Shown here: positions 29,501 through 37,719 of the stretch, in pieces
Position numbering within the stretch: position 1 is the stretch's first letter
How the letters are laid out: every line of letters begins with the position of its first letter
Assembly: GCF_900104655.1 (NCBI RefSeq)
Contig: NZ_FNWD01000002.1
Coordinates: 1,782,246 to 1,846,245 of the forward strand
From: Millionella massiliensis
GTDB lineage: Bacteria; Bacteroidota; Bacteroidia; Bacteroidales; Rikenellaceae
DNA length: 64,000 bases
Direction of reading: 5' to 3'
Notes under the pieces: generated by a model
What the model saw: the letters and a program-made list of their open reading frames with translations, nothing else
What the model was told of the DNA's origin: nothing
The model's database searches: none
Translations under genes and position numbers: made by a program

Positions 29501-30114
29501 GTCGTCAGGTCGCCCCGCACGACGAGACTGCGCAGGGTGACCGTGGCCGAGAGACGGTCGGGACGGCTGTCGTAGCTGAGCGAAAGGCCGTTCCGAATCG
29601 TAATCCGGTTGATATTGACCACAAAGGAGGTCGAGCTGGTATCGGTCTCGACAGTGGTCGTGTCGCTGCGGTAAATATTCCAGTTGGGAGTGCCGTCCGG
29701 AGCTACATAGGCGTTCAGATGGGCATCTTCGAGGGAGATACGACGGATGTCGGCTCGTCCGGATGTAAGGGCCAGCGCGTTCAACGCCACATCGAGACGG
29801 CCGATCCGGGCCAGTGTATCGGCCCGTGCAGGCAGGGTTTGACGAACGGAGTCGGGCAGTGGAGCGAATGCGTGTGAAACAATTTCGGCACCGCGTAACC
29901 GAAGGGTTACATGCGGAAAATCCCGGAACAGCGAGACACTGACGGTATCAAAACGGACCTGCGCATCGAGATACCGGTCACACAACTGGGACACCAACGG
30001 CGTGAGCCGCTCGGGAGTAAGCAAAAGAGCCGCAGCACCAAGGATCAACCCCAGCAGCACAACGAGGGTCCCGAGGGGAATGAATATGAGTTTTCGAACT
30101 GTTTTTCGCTTCAT
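26518..30114 (-). CDS. Large AsmA-like envelope protein
   Basis: A 1198-residue protein with one N-terminal membrane anchor (about 8-32, LIFIPLGTLVVLLGLILGAAALLL) and a long periplasmic part made of beta-rich repeats, matching AsmA/TamB-type proteins. These form groove-like bridges linked to outer-membrane lipid homeostasis and assembly. The AsmA N-terminal segment is visible (FDTVSVSLFRDFPHVTLRLRGAEIV), and the C-terminal part shows the AsmA-type pattern IELIPSIDTLMPMLRSFDGVVDCQIAL. The final 80 residues are a Ser/Glu-rich disordered tail. The ATG at 30114 was chosen because a TTG nine bases upstream lies inside the apparent -7 box. The adjacent repeat block lies upstream. Confidence 0.85.
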   Translation of the reverse strand: MKRKTVRKLIFIPLGTLVVLLGLILGAAALLLTPERLTPLVSQLCDRYLDAQVRFDTVSVSLFRDFPHVTLRLRGAEIVSHAFAPLPDSVRQTLPARADTLARIGRLDVALNALALTSGRADIRRISLEDAHLNAYVAPDGTPNWNIYRSDTTTVETDTSSTSFVVNINRITIRNGLSLSYDSRPDRLSATVTLRSLVVRGDLTTDLLQNDLRRFRLRDLALRLDADGKVSSARIDSLSVSGRRRVDYTLGLGVKEVVWQGVHWLDSVRLQTGIRFSGKDHRAVALRDFALHLNDMLVTAEGDATFQGDTVVTHFGLRTQGMKLASMLHVIPTEILPLARDYETNLTTDLDLRIDGPIALSTRTLPDITADWRIPAGYLHYTKDRTGSRIDTLALDATLRFRPRYPDSTGVDLRQFQVSGVGMNLYAAGKLDRLTGDAGFAGNVRGDLSLDYLTRHFPSSDGTTLRGRIALDMQGHARLSQLNPAQIGNADLRGKLTVDTLRMHLPSRELRLMVGHGLLGLGAGAARIDSVKRTDLGVVGALLSLDTLNMEMGHTVSVRGKKIKVQAATSAQTLTGDTTAVHPSQGLLSATGLRVELGDSTTFVGRGLETDWSIRPDRDAPRVPHIALQIQARRLSLRDRASRFVIGRGSVGLEATLNRPDSAQLLRREQRLDSLQQLYPDIRRDSLLAHVRSLRTARQPQQETWAGDIDMQLSSDLSALLRRWQVNGWVKARSGRIVTPYFPIATVLRDVDIVFNTDEVRLNRTFLKAGQSQMVLTGDVNGLKRAMLGRGKLRGNLTVVADTLNLNEIVRVANAGSALVAQGGVGEVESDDALEQRITQSVDTSAVSSLLMVPGNIDMKFDMTVHRGVYANLALDSLSGEVQARNRAIQLSNLVMRSNAGNLKLTGLYATRTPQDIQTGFDLEMEKMQVARLIELIPSIDTLMPMLRSFDGVVDCQIALTARLDSAMNILLPSLNAACHLDGDSLVLMDGETFAEISKMLLFKNKKRNLIDHISTELLVRDAQIEIFPFVVEIDRYRAAVSGVHKMDMTFNYHISVLKSPIPFRLGIDIFGNLDDFDFKITRARYKDANLPTRVELIEDTRMNLRNYIREVFQRGPRLEDATRLRITPQTESPEALLPAADSLSSEEARELESLEATGSVADTTSNETVPRGESAPAEPVEPFAREVEVPAAGRSAE

Positions 30115-30120
30115 GATTCT

Positions 30121-30128
30121 CAAAATTA
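30121..30128 (-). promoter_or_regulatory. -7 box for the AsmA-like gene
   Basis: Minus-strand TAATTTTG ends only 6 nt before the ATG at 30114, implying a near-leaderless mRNA. Confidence 0.45.
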
Positions 30129-30258
30129 CGACTTTTCCGACTTCCCTGTTTCAAAAAGTCTGCCAAGTATAACGACTCTCGCCAGTGGGATTCGTACATC
30201 AGGCGATCGATTTTTCAGTGGGGCCCCATTGGCAACCAACACACCGAATTATTTAGAC

Positions 30259-30503
30259 CAACCCCTATTCGGGGCAATACCACTCTGACGGGGTGGCCGA
30301 AGCCACCGCCTGCCCGGCGTGAGGGCAGTTCCGTACTACTCGCGATGCTATACTCAAAAAGCCCGCGAATGCGATTTAGAGAGAAACGAATGATTCGCGA
30401 CATTGGGCGAATCGTTCGTTTCTCTTTGAGCGGGCTTTATTTCGTGCGGACAAAAACGTTCTTCGACTGCCCTGCGCGGGCGGCGGCCGCGTGCTCGCGG
30501 CGG
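30259..30503 (+). repeat. Intergenic repeat copy 1
   Basis: About 245 bp, closely matching 30553-30794. It starts CAACCCCTATTC and ends GTGCTCGCGGCGG. The centre folds into a long hairpin: outer arms AAGCCCGC/GCGGGCTT enclose AGAGAAACGAATGATTCGC (30379-30397 region) pairing with GCGAATCGTTCGTTTCTCT. No open reading frame is supported. Confidence 0.8.
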
Positions 30504-30552
30504 CGCAGTGGTTGGCTTGAGGCGACAGCTAGCAGACATAAAGTGCACATAA

Positions 30553-30794
30553 CAACCTCTATTCGAGACAATACCACTCTGACGGGGTGGCCGAAGCCAC
30601 CGCCTGCCCGACGTGAGGGCAGTTCCGTACTACTCGCGATGCTATACTCAAAAAACCCGCGAATGCGATTAAGAGAGAAACGAATGATTCACGCCATTGG
30701 CGAATCGTTCGTTCCTCTTTGAGCGGGCTTTTGTTTGAGATAACAACCATTCTTTGACTGCCCTCCGCGGGCGGCGGCCGCGTGCTCGCGGCGG
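30553..30794 (+). repeat. Intergenic repeat copy 2
   Basis: About 242 bp, a diverged direct copy of 30259-30503 at an offset of 294 bases. It keeps the long hairpin but with several substitutions and small indels in the stem. Confidence 0.8.
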
Positions 30795-30936
30795 AGCGAG
30801 CGATACTGCGTATCGCTTGTGTCGTTAGAAACCACGCTGACGGAGTGCCCGAAGGCACCGTGCCCGCGGCGGAGCGGGCGATACTGCGTATCGTTTATGT
30901 CATTAGAAACCATGCTGACGGGGCGCCTGAAGCCAC
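30781..30936 (+). repeat. Tandem 78-bp repeat pair
   Basis: Two units of exactly 78 bp, 30781-30858 and 30859-30936. Each contains the small hairpin CGATACTGCGTATCG and ends in CTGACGG plus a GAAGnCAC stretch that also opens the larger repeat copies, so the block is modular. Confidence 0.8.
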
Positions 30937-31006
30937 TTCCCGCCGAATTCTGGAAGGTTAAGGAAGGTGTAAAATCGGGATTTTTCGTATCTTTCGGGTT
31001 GGAATT

Positions 31007-31972
31007 ATGGTACTTCTCATTCTACTCGTCATCTCGATCGTGTTGCAAATCTTTGCAGCCGGGGTGGCCGTGCGACTGACGCGCACGACCAAATTCAATT
31101 CGTCGTGGATCCTCTTCACGATCGCCCTGGTGCTGATGTGCGCCATGCGGTTCAACGAATTCGCACAGGCCCTCTCCGAACGCACCCAGGGACGAACCAA
31201 CATGATCGTCATGGAACCGGAATACTACGTGTGGGTCGGCGTGGCCACTTCGCTCTGCTTCGCCGTGGGGGTGTTCATGATCAAAAAGATTCTGAACTAC
31301 ATCGCCCTGCGGGAAGAACAGCGACGCAACAGCGAAAAACGAGTCCTCAGCGCCGTTATCCGGGCCGAGGAGAACCAACGACAGATCATCTCCAAAGAGC
31401 TGCACGACGGACTGGGTCCCCTGCTGTCGTCGGTAAGGATGAGCGTCTCGGCACTCTCGACCCAGCCGCTCAACGACACCCAACGCGAAATCCTGGCCAA
31501 CACGGAGTACGTCATCAACGAAGCGGTCAAAAGCCTGACCGAGATCTCGAACAACCTCAGTCCGCACGTGCTGAACAACTTTGGGGTGGCGCGGGCGCTG
31601 AACACCTTTATCCGCAAACTGCAACCGATGTGTCCCTCGACACGGATCGTCTTCAACCCCGGCAACATGCGCGAAGTGCGGTTCAATCCTGATCGGGAAG
31701 TGATCCTCTACCGGGTGGTCTGCGAACTGATCAACAATGCGCTGAAACATGCCCAGGCCAAGACGCTGGCCGTGGACATGCGGATCGAGCGGGAGCGAAT
31801 CACGGTGAACGTAGCCGACGACGGCATCGGCTTCGACACGGAGGCCGAATCGGACGGAATGGGAATGTCGAACATCGCCTCGCGCATCAGTTCGATCCGG
31901 GGCGAACTGCGGATCGACAGCCGTCCCGGTGGAGGCGGGACGCGGGTTTTCATCCGGATCAATACGAGGTAA
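31007..31972 (+). CDS. Membrane histidine kinase, NarL-partner type (HisKA_3)
   Basis: A 321-residue sensor kinase that likely phosphorylates the response regulator encoded downstream. It has three predicted membrane helices (about 2-22, 33-50 and 74-95) with almost no periplasmic domain, so it probably senses a membrane or intracellular cue. The phosphoacceptor is H133 in SKELHDGLGPLLSSVRM, typical of HisKA_3. The ATPase N box is ELINNALKHA and the G1 box is VADDGIGFD, with a GMGMSNI G2 region. The cognate regulator starts 309 nt later, an unusually wide gap filled with hairpin-forming sequence. Confidence 0.93.
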   Translation: MVLLILLVISIVLQIFAAGVAVRLTRTTKFNSSWILFTIALVLMCAMRFNEFAQALSERTQGRTNMIVMEPEYYVWVGVATSLCFAVGVFMIKKILNYIALREEQRRNSEKRVLSAVIRAEENQRQIISKELHDGLGPLLSSVRMSVSALSTQPLNDTQREILANTEYVINEAVKSLTEISNNLSPHVLNNFGVARALNTFIRKLQPMCPSTRIVFNPGNMREVRFNPDREVILYRVVCELINNALKHAQAKTLAVDMRIERERITVNVADDGIGFDTEAESDGMGMSNIASRISSIRGELRIDSRPGGGGTRVFIRINTR

Positions 31973-32281
31973 GGGAAGGACTGCATGACCCGTATGGAAC
32001 TGTCCCTTTCTTGAAAGAAAGAGACCCAAAGAACTTTTCGGCGGATGCTGCGCATCCTAAACGGCGGGTCATCGACCAACCGGGCAGACGCGGCCATCTC
32101 AAAAGTTTTTGGTGCCGCTTTTTTCAAAAAGCGGCAGTCGCTTACAGAACACAAATACCGCTTGCGAAATTTGCGAGGTGGTGAGAAGGAAACGAAATTA
32201 AGACGCAACAGTCGCGCATACGGAACAAACGGTGATGCAGTGTAAAATTCGGGAGGTAACATCCCCAACAACCCAACGGCA
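31973..32281. other. Hairpin-rich spacer between kinase and regulator genes
   Basis: 309 bases with several small inverted repeats: CTTTCTT/AAGAAAG near 32010, GGATGC/GCATCC near 32043, GCCGCTTTTT/AAAAAGCGGC near 32115-32136, and TTGCGAAATTTGCGA near 32163. It resembles a dispersed intergenic repeat rather than a gene. Confidence 0.5.
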
Positions 32282-32983
32282 ATGAAAGAAAACAATAAAT
32301 ACTCGGTACTGCTGGTCGACGACCATGCTCTCTTTCGGAACGGGCTCAAACTGCTGCTCAACTCCCACCCGAAATTCCGCGTCAGCGGCGAAGCCGGGAC
32401 CGGCACCGAAATGCTCGCCCTGCTGACCGACGCGGCCGCCTCGCCCGACGGACTGCCCGACGTCGTTCTGCTCGACATCTCGATGCCCGAGATGAACGGC
32501 ATCGACGCCGCAGCCGAAGCCCTCGCACGCTATCCCGACTTGCGGATCATCACCCTTTCGATGTACGGCGAAGAGGACTACTACTTCAAGATGGTGTCGC
32601 AGGGGGTCAAAGGGTTCCTGCTCAAAAATTCCGACATCACCGAAGTCTACGCCGCACTCGAAGCCGTGCTGGAGGGAGGCTCCTACTTCTCGCAGGAGCT
32701 GCTCTTCAACCTGGTCAGCAACCTGCACTCCTCGTCGCCCTCGACGGCCGGCGAAACCGACGAAGAGGAGAGCGAGACCGACGAGACCCTGCTCTCGGAC
32801 CGCGAAAAAGAGATTTTGCTGCTGATCTGCAAAGGGATGACGAACAACGAGATTGCCGAAACACTGTTTATCTCGAAACGCACCGTCGACAAACACCGGG
32901 CCAATATTCTCGAAAAAACGAATTGCAAGAACACCGCCAACCTGGTGGTCTACGCCATCAAGAACGGCCTTGTAGAGATCTGA
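32282..32983 (+). CDS. NarL/LuxR family response regulator
   Basis: A 233-residue transcription regulator. The receiver domain (about 6-130) has the acidic pocket VDDH, phosphoacceptor D65 in LLDISMPEMNG, the switch threonine in ITLSMYGEE and lysine in FLLKNS. An acidic linker (about 152-166, ETDEEESETDE) leads to a LuxR-type helix-turn-helix (about 167-230, LSDREKEILLLICKGMTNNEIA). It is almost certainly the partner of the kinase at 31007-31972. Its targets cannot be told from the sequence; the permease gene downstream is convergent. Confidence 0.95.
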   Translation: MKENNKYSVLLVDDHALFRNGLKLLLNSHPKFRVSGEAGTGTEMLALLTDAAASPDGLPDVVLLDISMPEMNGIDAAAEALARYPDLRIITLSMYGEEDYYFKMVSQGVKGFLLKNSDITEVYAALEAVLEGGSYFSQELLFNLVSNLHSSSPSTAGETDEEESETDETLLSDREKEILLLICKGMTNNEIAETLFISKRTVDKHRANILEKTNCKNTANLVVYAIKNGLVEI

Positions 32984-33204
32984 TCCTACCCCCCCGCATC
33001 GGACAATACGGCCGGAGCGAACCGACCGTCACAACCGCCACCGGCAGAGAAACCGACCCGTCGAACCCGGCCTACACAGCCCCTCGGGAGCGGTAGTCCC
33101 CTCAGCCTCGGGTTCGCAAAGACACAACCGGTCGGGGCAACAGGCGGTCTGCTCCCCCATCCCCCAAAAAACTTCTCAACAGGAAATGCCCGGCAGAGAG
33201 CGCC

Positions 33205-34335
33205 TCAGGCCTTGAATTTACGGAACGTAACCACCGCGAGACCCGCCATGGCCACGGCAAAGAGTCCCATCCCCGTCCAGTGCGGCAGCAGATCGGCCGC
33301 CGAGCTGCCTTTGATGAGCACCATCTTGATGGACGAGATGATATGCGCCACGGGATTGACCACATTCATGCGCTGCGCCCACTCCGGCATACTCTCGACC
33401 GGCGTGAAAAGACCGCTCATGAGGATCAGGATCATCATGATGAAAAACGTCGGGAAGATGGACTGTACCTGGGTCTCGGACAGGTTGGCAATCACGAACC
33501 CCAGACACAGTACCCCGATCAGGTAGAGTGTCACCACGGCGTACAGCACACCGATATTTCCGACCATCGGCACGGCATAGACCAGTCGCGCCAACACCAG
33601 CCCAATCGTAAACTGCACCAGCCCGATAACCAGGAAGGGAGTCATTTTGGCCGTCATGTACCAGGCACGGCTCATGGGCGTGACGTTCAACTGTTCGATG
33701 GTTCCGCGCTCCTTCTCCCGAACCGTATTGAGGGCCGTCATCGACAGCCCGACGATCGTGATCAACAGAGCCAGGATTCCCGGTACGATAACCGTTTTGT
33801 AGTCGAACCGCGGATTATACCACTCCTGAGTAGCCACGTTGACCTGTACGGGGTATTTGTCGGTCGGTGCGGCGGCCGGAATCAGCCGTTCGGTCGCGAG
33901 TTCAGTCGCAAAATCGGCCACGATGGAGTTCAGATACCCCGAAGCCACGCCCGCACTCAGCCCGTTGATGGCCGAGATGTGGACCGACAGTTCGGGACTA
34001 TGCCCCAGTACCATATCGCGTTCGAAATCGTCCGGCACCTCGATAATCATGTCCACCTCGCCCCGTTCGATACAGCGTTCGGCCTCGGCCCACGACGGCG
34101 CCACGTCGGCCAGCGAGAAGTAGCCTCCGGCCTGAAGTTTGGTCAGCAGACGCCGGCTGAACTGGGAGTTGTCGCGGTCGATCGCCGCCATTCTGAAATT
34201 CTTGATATCGTAATTGGCCGCCAGCGGCAGCACCAGCAGCTGGATGACCGGCAACAGCAGTACGACCCGCAGCATGTAACGGTCGCGGAAAATCTGGAGA
34301 AACTCCTTTTTGAGCAGTATGGCGAACTTACGCAT
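33205..34335 (-). CDS. ABC-2 type permease (YhhJ/YbhR-like)
   Basis: A 376-residue inner-membrane permease. It has one N-terminal helix (about 19-40), a large periplasmic domain (about 45-175) and five C-terminal helices, the layout of ABC-2 drug or lipid exporters. The segment TVREKERGTIEQLNVTPMSRAW is the family's conserved cytoplasmic coupling region, and MSGLFTPVESMP follows. These permeases usually sit with an ATPase, a second permease and an HlyD-type adaptor, but none is adjacent here. The start at 34335 fits the box at 34382-34389; longer upstream frames are not supported. Confidence 0.88.
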   Translation of the reverse strand: MRKFAILLKKEFLQIFRDRYMLRVVLLLPVIQLLVLPLAANYDIKNFRMAAIDRDNSQFSRRLLTKLQAGGYFSLADVAPSWAEAERCIERGEVDMIIEVPDDFERDMVLGHSPELSVHISAINGLSAGVASGYLNSIVADFATELATERLIPAAAPTDKYPVQVNVATQEWYNPRFDYKTVIVPGILALLITIVGLSMTALNTVREKERGTIEQLNVTPMSRAWYMTAKMTPFLVIGLVQFTIGLVLARLVYAVPMVGNIGVLYAVVTLYLIGVLCLGFVIANLSETQVQSIFPTFFIMMILILMSGLFTPVESMPEWAQRMNVVNPVAHIISSIKMVLIKGSSAADLLPHWTGMGLFAVAMAGLAVVTFRKFKA

Positions 34336-34680
34336 TCGGATAGTCGGGAGAGTTGTCCCGGAGGTCGATTCGGGATACAGACAAAGATACTCTTTTTTCA
34401 GTACGTCGGAAAACATCGTACCTTTGCGCCGGAAAACAGACACGTTTACATACCTGCTTATCCAAAACATACGTTAATAACCACATACCTCGAACACAAC
34501 AGCCGACTGCCTGGCTGATTCCGCACTGAAAAGCCAAGAGATTTCACGGCCGCGGAACAATGGGTTTCCCATACCGGGTATGAACCGGGCAGCACAGGGG
34601 GCAGCTGCCGCCGGACTCCTCGCGACATTTCCGGTAGCGAGCCTTTTCGCTCCCCCCTGACGTTATTTTGATCTTCTCGC
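34336..34680. other. Divergent intergenic region permease / LtaS-like
   Basis: 345 bases. Minus-strand TATCTTTG at 34382-34389 fits the permease, and plus-strand TACCTTTG at 34419-34426 fits the LtaS-like gene with a leader of about 250 nt. A short palindrome CATACCGGGTATG lies near 34570. Confidence 0.5.
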
Positions 34681-36686
34681 ATGATGAACCGACGACTGAG
34701 TCCCTGGATCCACAACACGCTGACCGTACTGGCCTGGCGGATCGTACTGATCTACGTGCTGCTATTCGTGCTGCGCGTCATTTTCTACCTCTTCAACACC
34801 GACACCCTAGGCAGCATGACCTGGGCCGAAGTTCCCGCCCTGCTGCGCGGCAGCCTGCTCTTCGACACGGCCAACATCTGTTACGTCTACTGCCTCTTCG
34901 TGGTACTTTCGCTGCTGCCGCTGCGCGCTCGCGAGCGGGGGTGGTACCAGCGGATGCTACTCTGGATATGGAGCGTGGTGATGGTCGTGGTGGTGCTGAT
35001 GAACCTCACCGATACGGTCTATTTCCACTACGCCAAAAAACGGCTCACCGTCGATGAGCTCCACTTCACCGAGAACGACAACACGGGCCACATCCTCTGG
35101 AAAGCCGCCGGCGAAAACTGGTACCTGGTGCTGATCGCCGCGCTGCTCATCTGGGGCATGATCCGGCTCTACCGCTGTGTGAAACCCGCACCGATCCGAA
35201 CCCGGAACAACTGGGTTTTCGTCCCGACCGGCGTTCTGCTGACGATTCTTTCGGTCGTGCTGCTGGTGGGCGGCATGCGTGGCGGACTGAACCATGCCAT
35301 CCGCCCCATCGCCATGAGCCAGGCCGCACAATTCGCCGTCTCGCCCGCCAAGGCCTCCATCGTGCTGAGCAACCCCTTCTGCGTGCTGCGGACCATCAGC
35401 AACAAGAAGATCAGCTACGTCCGCTACTTCCCCGACCCGCAGGAGCTCGCCGCCCGCTTCTCGCCCTATCACTACCCCGTAGCCGACAGCCTGCGTCACG
35501 ACCGATTCGGAACCCAGCAGGGCAAGAACATCCTGATCTTCGTGCTCGAAAGTTTCAGCTACGAGCACTCGGCCTACCTCAATCCCGACCTCTATCCCGG
35601 CGAAGCGGGCTACACCCCGTTCCTCGACTCGCTGATGCAGCAGGGCTACCTGTTCCGCCGCGGCTACGCCAACGGGCGCAAGTCGATCGACGCCCTGCCG
35701 TCGATTCTGAGCTCCATCCCGTCGTTCAAGACCCCGTTCGTGGTGACCCCCCAGTCGCTGGGCGAGACCCACGGACTGGCCCGACTGCTGGGCGACGAGG
35801 GGTACTCCACCTGGTTTTTCAACGGTTCGGAAAACAAATCGATGGGTTTCGTGGCCTACGCCAAACTCTCGGGCGTGAAGGAGGCCCGCACCCGCGAAGA
35901 CTACGAGGCCAAGTCGGCACCCGCGACTTCGACAACTACTGGGGCATCTGGGACGGTCCCTTCATGCAATACATGGCCCGCGAGCTGAACCACGCCCCGC
36001 AACCCTTCTTCGCCACGATCTTCACCCTCTCGTCACACCACCCGTTCGTCGTGCCCGAAGGCTACGAGACGATCCTGCCCGAGGGACACACCAAGGCCCA
36101 GCGTCCGGTGGCCTACACCGACCGCTCGCTGCGCGACTTCTTCGCCTACGCCCGCAACCAGCCCTGGTACAACAACACGATCTTCGTCTTCACGGCCGAC
36201 CACGTGTCGAGCGAGGTGTACGGCGACGTGACGAAAACGCCAACGGGCAATTCGCACATTATCTTCTTCCTCTACACCCCCGACGGGTCACTGCGCGGCG
36301 ACGACCGCCACGTGGCCCAGCAGATCGACCTGATGCCGACCCTGCTGGGACTGACCGGCTACGACAAGCCCTACTTCGCCTACGGACAGGACATGTTCGA
36401 GATCCGGGCCGACTCGTCCCGCACCGCCCAGCGGGCCTTTGCGATCAACTACGTGAACGAAGCGTTCCAGTGGATCACCGACTCGACAGCGATGTTCTTC
36501 AACGAGCACGACGTGACCCACCTGTTCGATCTGAACCGCGACCCGATGGAGCAGCACAACCTGATCGAAACGGGCACCCAACCCGCTCCCGAACAGGTCG
36601 ACCGGATGAAGGCTCTGCTCCAGACCTACTACGAACACCTCGAACGGAGCGACTTTATCGTCCACCCGTCCGATACGATCCGATAG
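34681..36686 (+). pseudogene. LtaS-like membrane sulfatase, interrupted by a frameshift
   Basis: A membrane-anchored alkaline-phosphatase-superfamily protein like lipoteichoic acid synthase or phosphoglycerol transferase; in Gram-negatives such enzymes modify periplasmic glycans or lipids. The first frame (34681-35988) has five N-terminal membrane helices and the start of the sulfatase domain (ILIFVLESFS, GRKSIDALPSILSSIPS). At about base 35914 one base is missing in AAGTCGGCACCC; the correct continuation, GTRDFDNYWGIWDGPF, lies in the frame read by 35964-36686. That part holds FTADHVSSEVYG and GYDKPYFAYGQDMF. Together they form a normal protein of about 668 residues. Confidence 0.8.
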
Positions 36687-37154
36687 CGAGCAGCATACTG
36701 CACAGTCTGCGACGGCAAACTGCGGCCTATGGCTGCAATTGCGAGCTGCAGTCGCGAGTTGTGATTGCGACCTGCAGCACGGAACGAAAGCAAAGAGCAG
36801 CCGCACGCCCTTCCCGTTTCCGAAGCGGCACCGACAGAACCTGCCTGAGGGTAGGCATGTCGGTGCCGCTTCCGTTTTCGCCAAAGGGCACCCAACCCGC
36901 CCTCCGAAAAGGCCCGAGGGGAAACCCGAAGCACGAGTATCCGTCCACCGGGCAGAAACCGGAACATTCTGCTCCCGCCTGCCTTCCCTGCATCATCGCT
37001 CTACCACCCCGAAAAAACACTTCAAAAAAATTCGTTTTTTTCGCGACTGACCTCCGATTTCATATTCTTTTCAGAATCGGGTACCAACTTTGCATCGTAG
37101 TTCAACCGAAAACACTACGCAACAAAGTCAAACCAACTAAAAAACGATAACGCC
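36687..37154. other. Intergenic region before the PepSY-like gene
   Basis: 468 bases. It holds a direct repeat ATTGCGA(G/C)CTGCAG (36738-36751 and 36764-36777), the terminator at 36815-36880 and, near 37085-37096, a one-mismatch -7 box (CAACTTTG). No gene was seen. Confidence 0.5.
36815..36880 (+). terminator. Terminator after the LtaS-like gene
   Basis: Arms GAAGCGGCACCGACA (36822-36836) and TGTCGGTGCCGCTTC (36858-36872), followed by CGTTTTCG. Confidence 0.7.
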
Positions 37155-37592
37155 ATGAAAAAGCTTCTCATTCTGTTCGTAGCCATCTTCGCCCTGCAGA
37201 CCACCGTTCGCGCCGACGACGATCGGCCCATCACCGTCACCCAGCTGCCCGCCAAGGCCCAGCAGCTCATCAAACAGTACTTCGCCAACGAAAAAATCGC
37301 GCTGGCCAAAGAGGACAAGGATTTCTTCTCGACCTCCTACGAAGTGCTCTTCACCAACGGCAACAAGCTGGAGTTCAACGGATCGGGCGAATGGTCGGAG
37401 CTCGACTGCAAACGCACCCAGGTTCCCGCCGCGCTGATTCCGCAACAGATTGCCACCTATGTGAAACAAAACTATCCGAAAGCAACCATCCTGAAGATCG
37501 AACGCGGTTCGTCGGACTATGACGTGAAACTCGACAACCGGCTCGAACTGACCTTCAACAAACAGTTCCAGCTGATCGACATCGACGACTAA
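37155..37592 (+). CDS. Periplasmic PepSY-like (DUF2874) protein
   Basis: A 145-residue secreted protein with signal peptide MKKLLILFVAIFALQTTVRA. The mature part matches the PepSY-like/DUF2874 pattern of two similar half-repeats: LPAKAQQLIKQYFANEKIALAKED ... YEVLFTNGNKLEFNGSGEW, then IPQQIATYVKQNYPKATILKIE ... YDVKLDNRLELTF. Such small proteins are common in Bacteroidota and are thought to bind or inhibit partners in the periplasm; no precise role is known. It is a single gene with a bidirectional terminator after it. Confidence 0.8.
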   Translation: MKKLLILFVAIFALQTTVRADDDRPITVTQLPAKAQQLIKQYFANEKIALAKEDKDFFSTSYEVLFTNGNKLEFNGSGEWSELDCKRTQVPAALIPQQIATYVKQNYPKATILKIERGSSDYDVKLDNRLELTFNKQFQLIDIDD

Positions 37593-37615
37593 CCGCCGCG
37601 CCGGACAGCAAACAG

Positions 37616-37652
37616 ACAGGGCCGTGCTCAGTGTATGCTGAGCACGGCCCTG
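37616..37652. terminator. Bidirectional terminator
   Basis: Arms GGGCCGTGCTCA and TGAGCACGGCCC between the PepSY-like gene and the convergent DUF6850 gene. T-tracts are weak on both sides. Confidence 0.6.
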
Positions 37653-37719
37653 CCGTATTCATAGACCGTCCGGTTCTGCCGCTCCGCATGGTCGCTTGCC
37701 ATACGGAAGCGCTGCACGG

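Larger units (their letters stand above)
30115..31006. other. Repeat-filled intergenic region upstream of the AsmA-like gene and kinase gene
   Basis: 892 bases between divergent genes, filled mainly by the repeats at 30259-30936. Reading frames inside are not conserved between copies, so it is treated as non-coding. Confidence 0.65.

Noticed and set aside
26236-29877. 1213-codon plus-strand open frame opposite the AsmA-like gene
   Set aside because: Antisense shadow; the minus-strand protein has a membrane anchor and family-like repeats.
30259-30936. CRISPR array
   Set aside because: Repeat units are long (78 and about 240 bp), only two copies each and without regular unique spacers; no cas genes are present.
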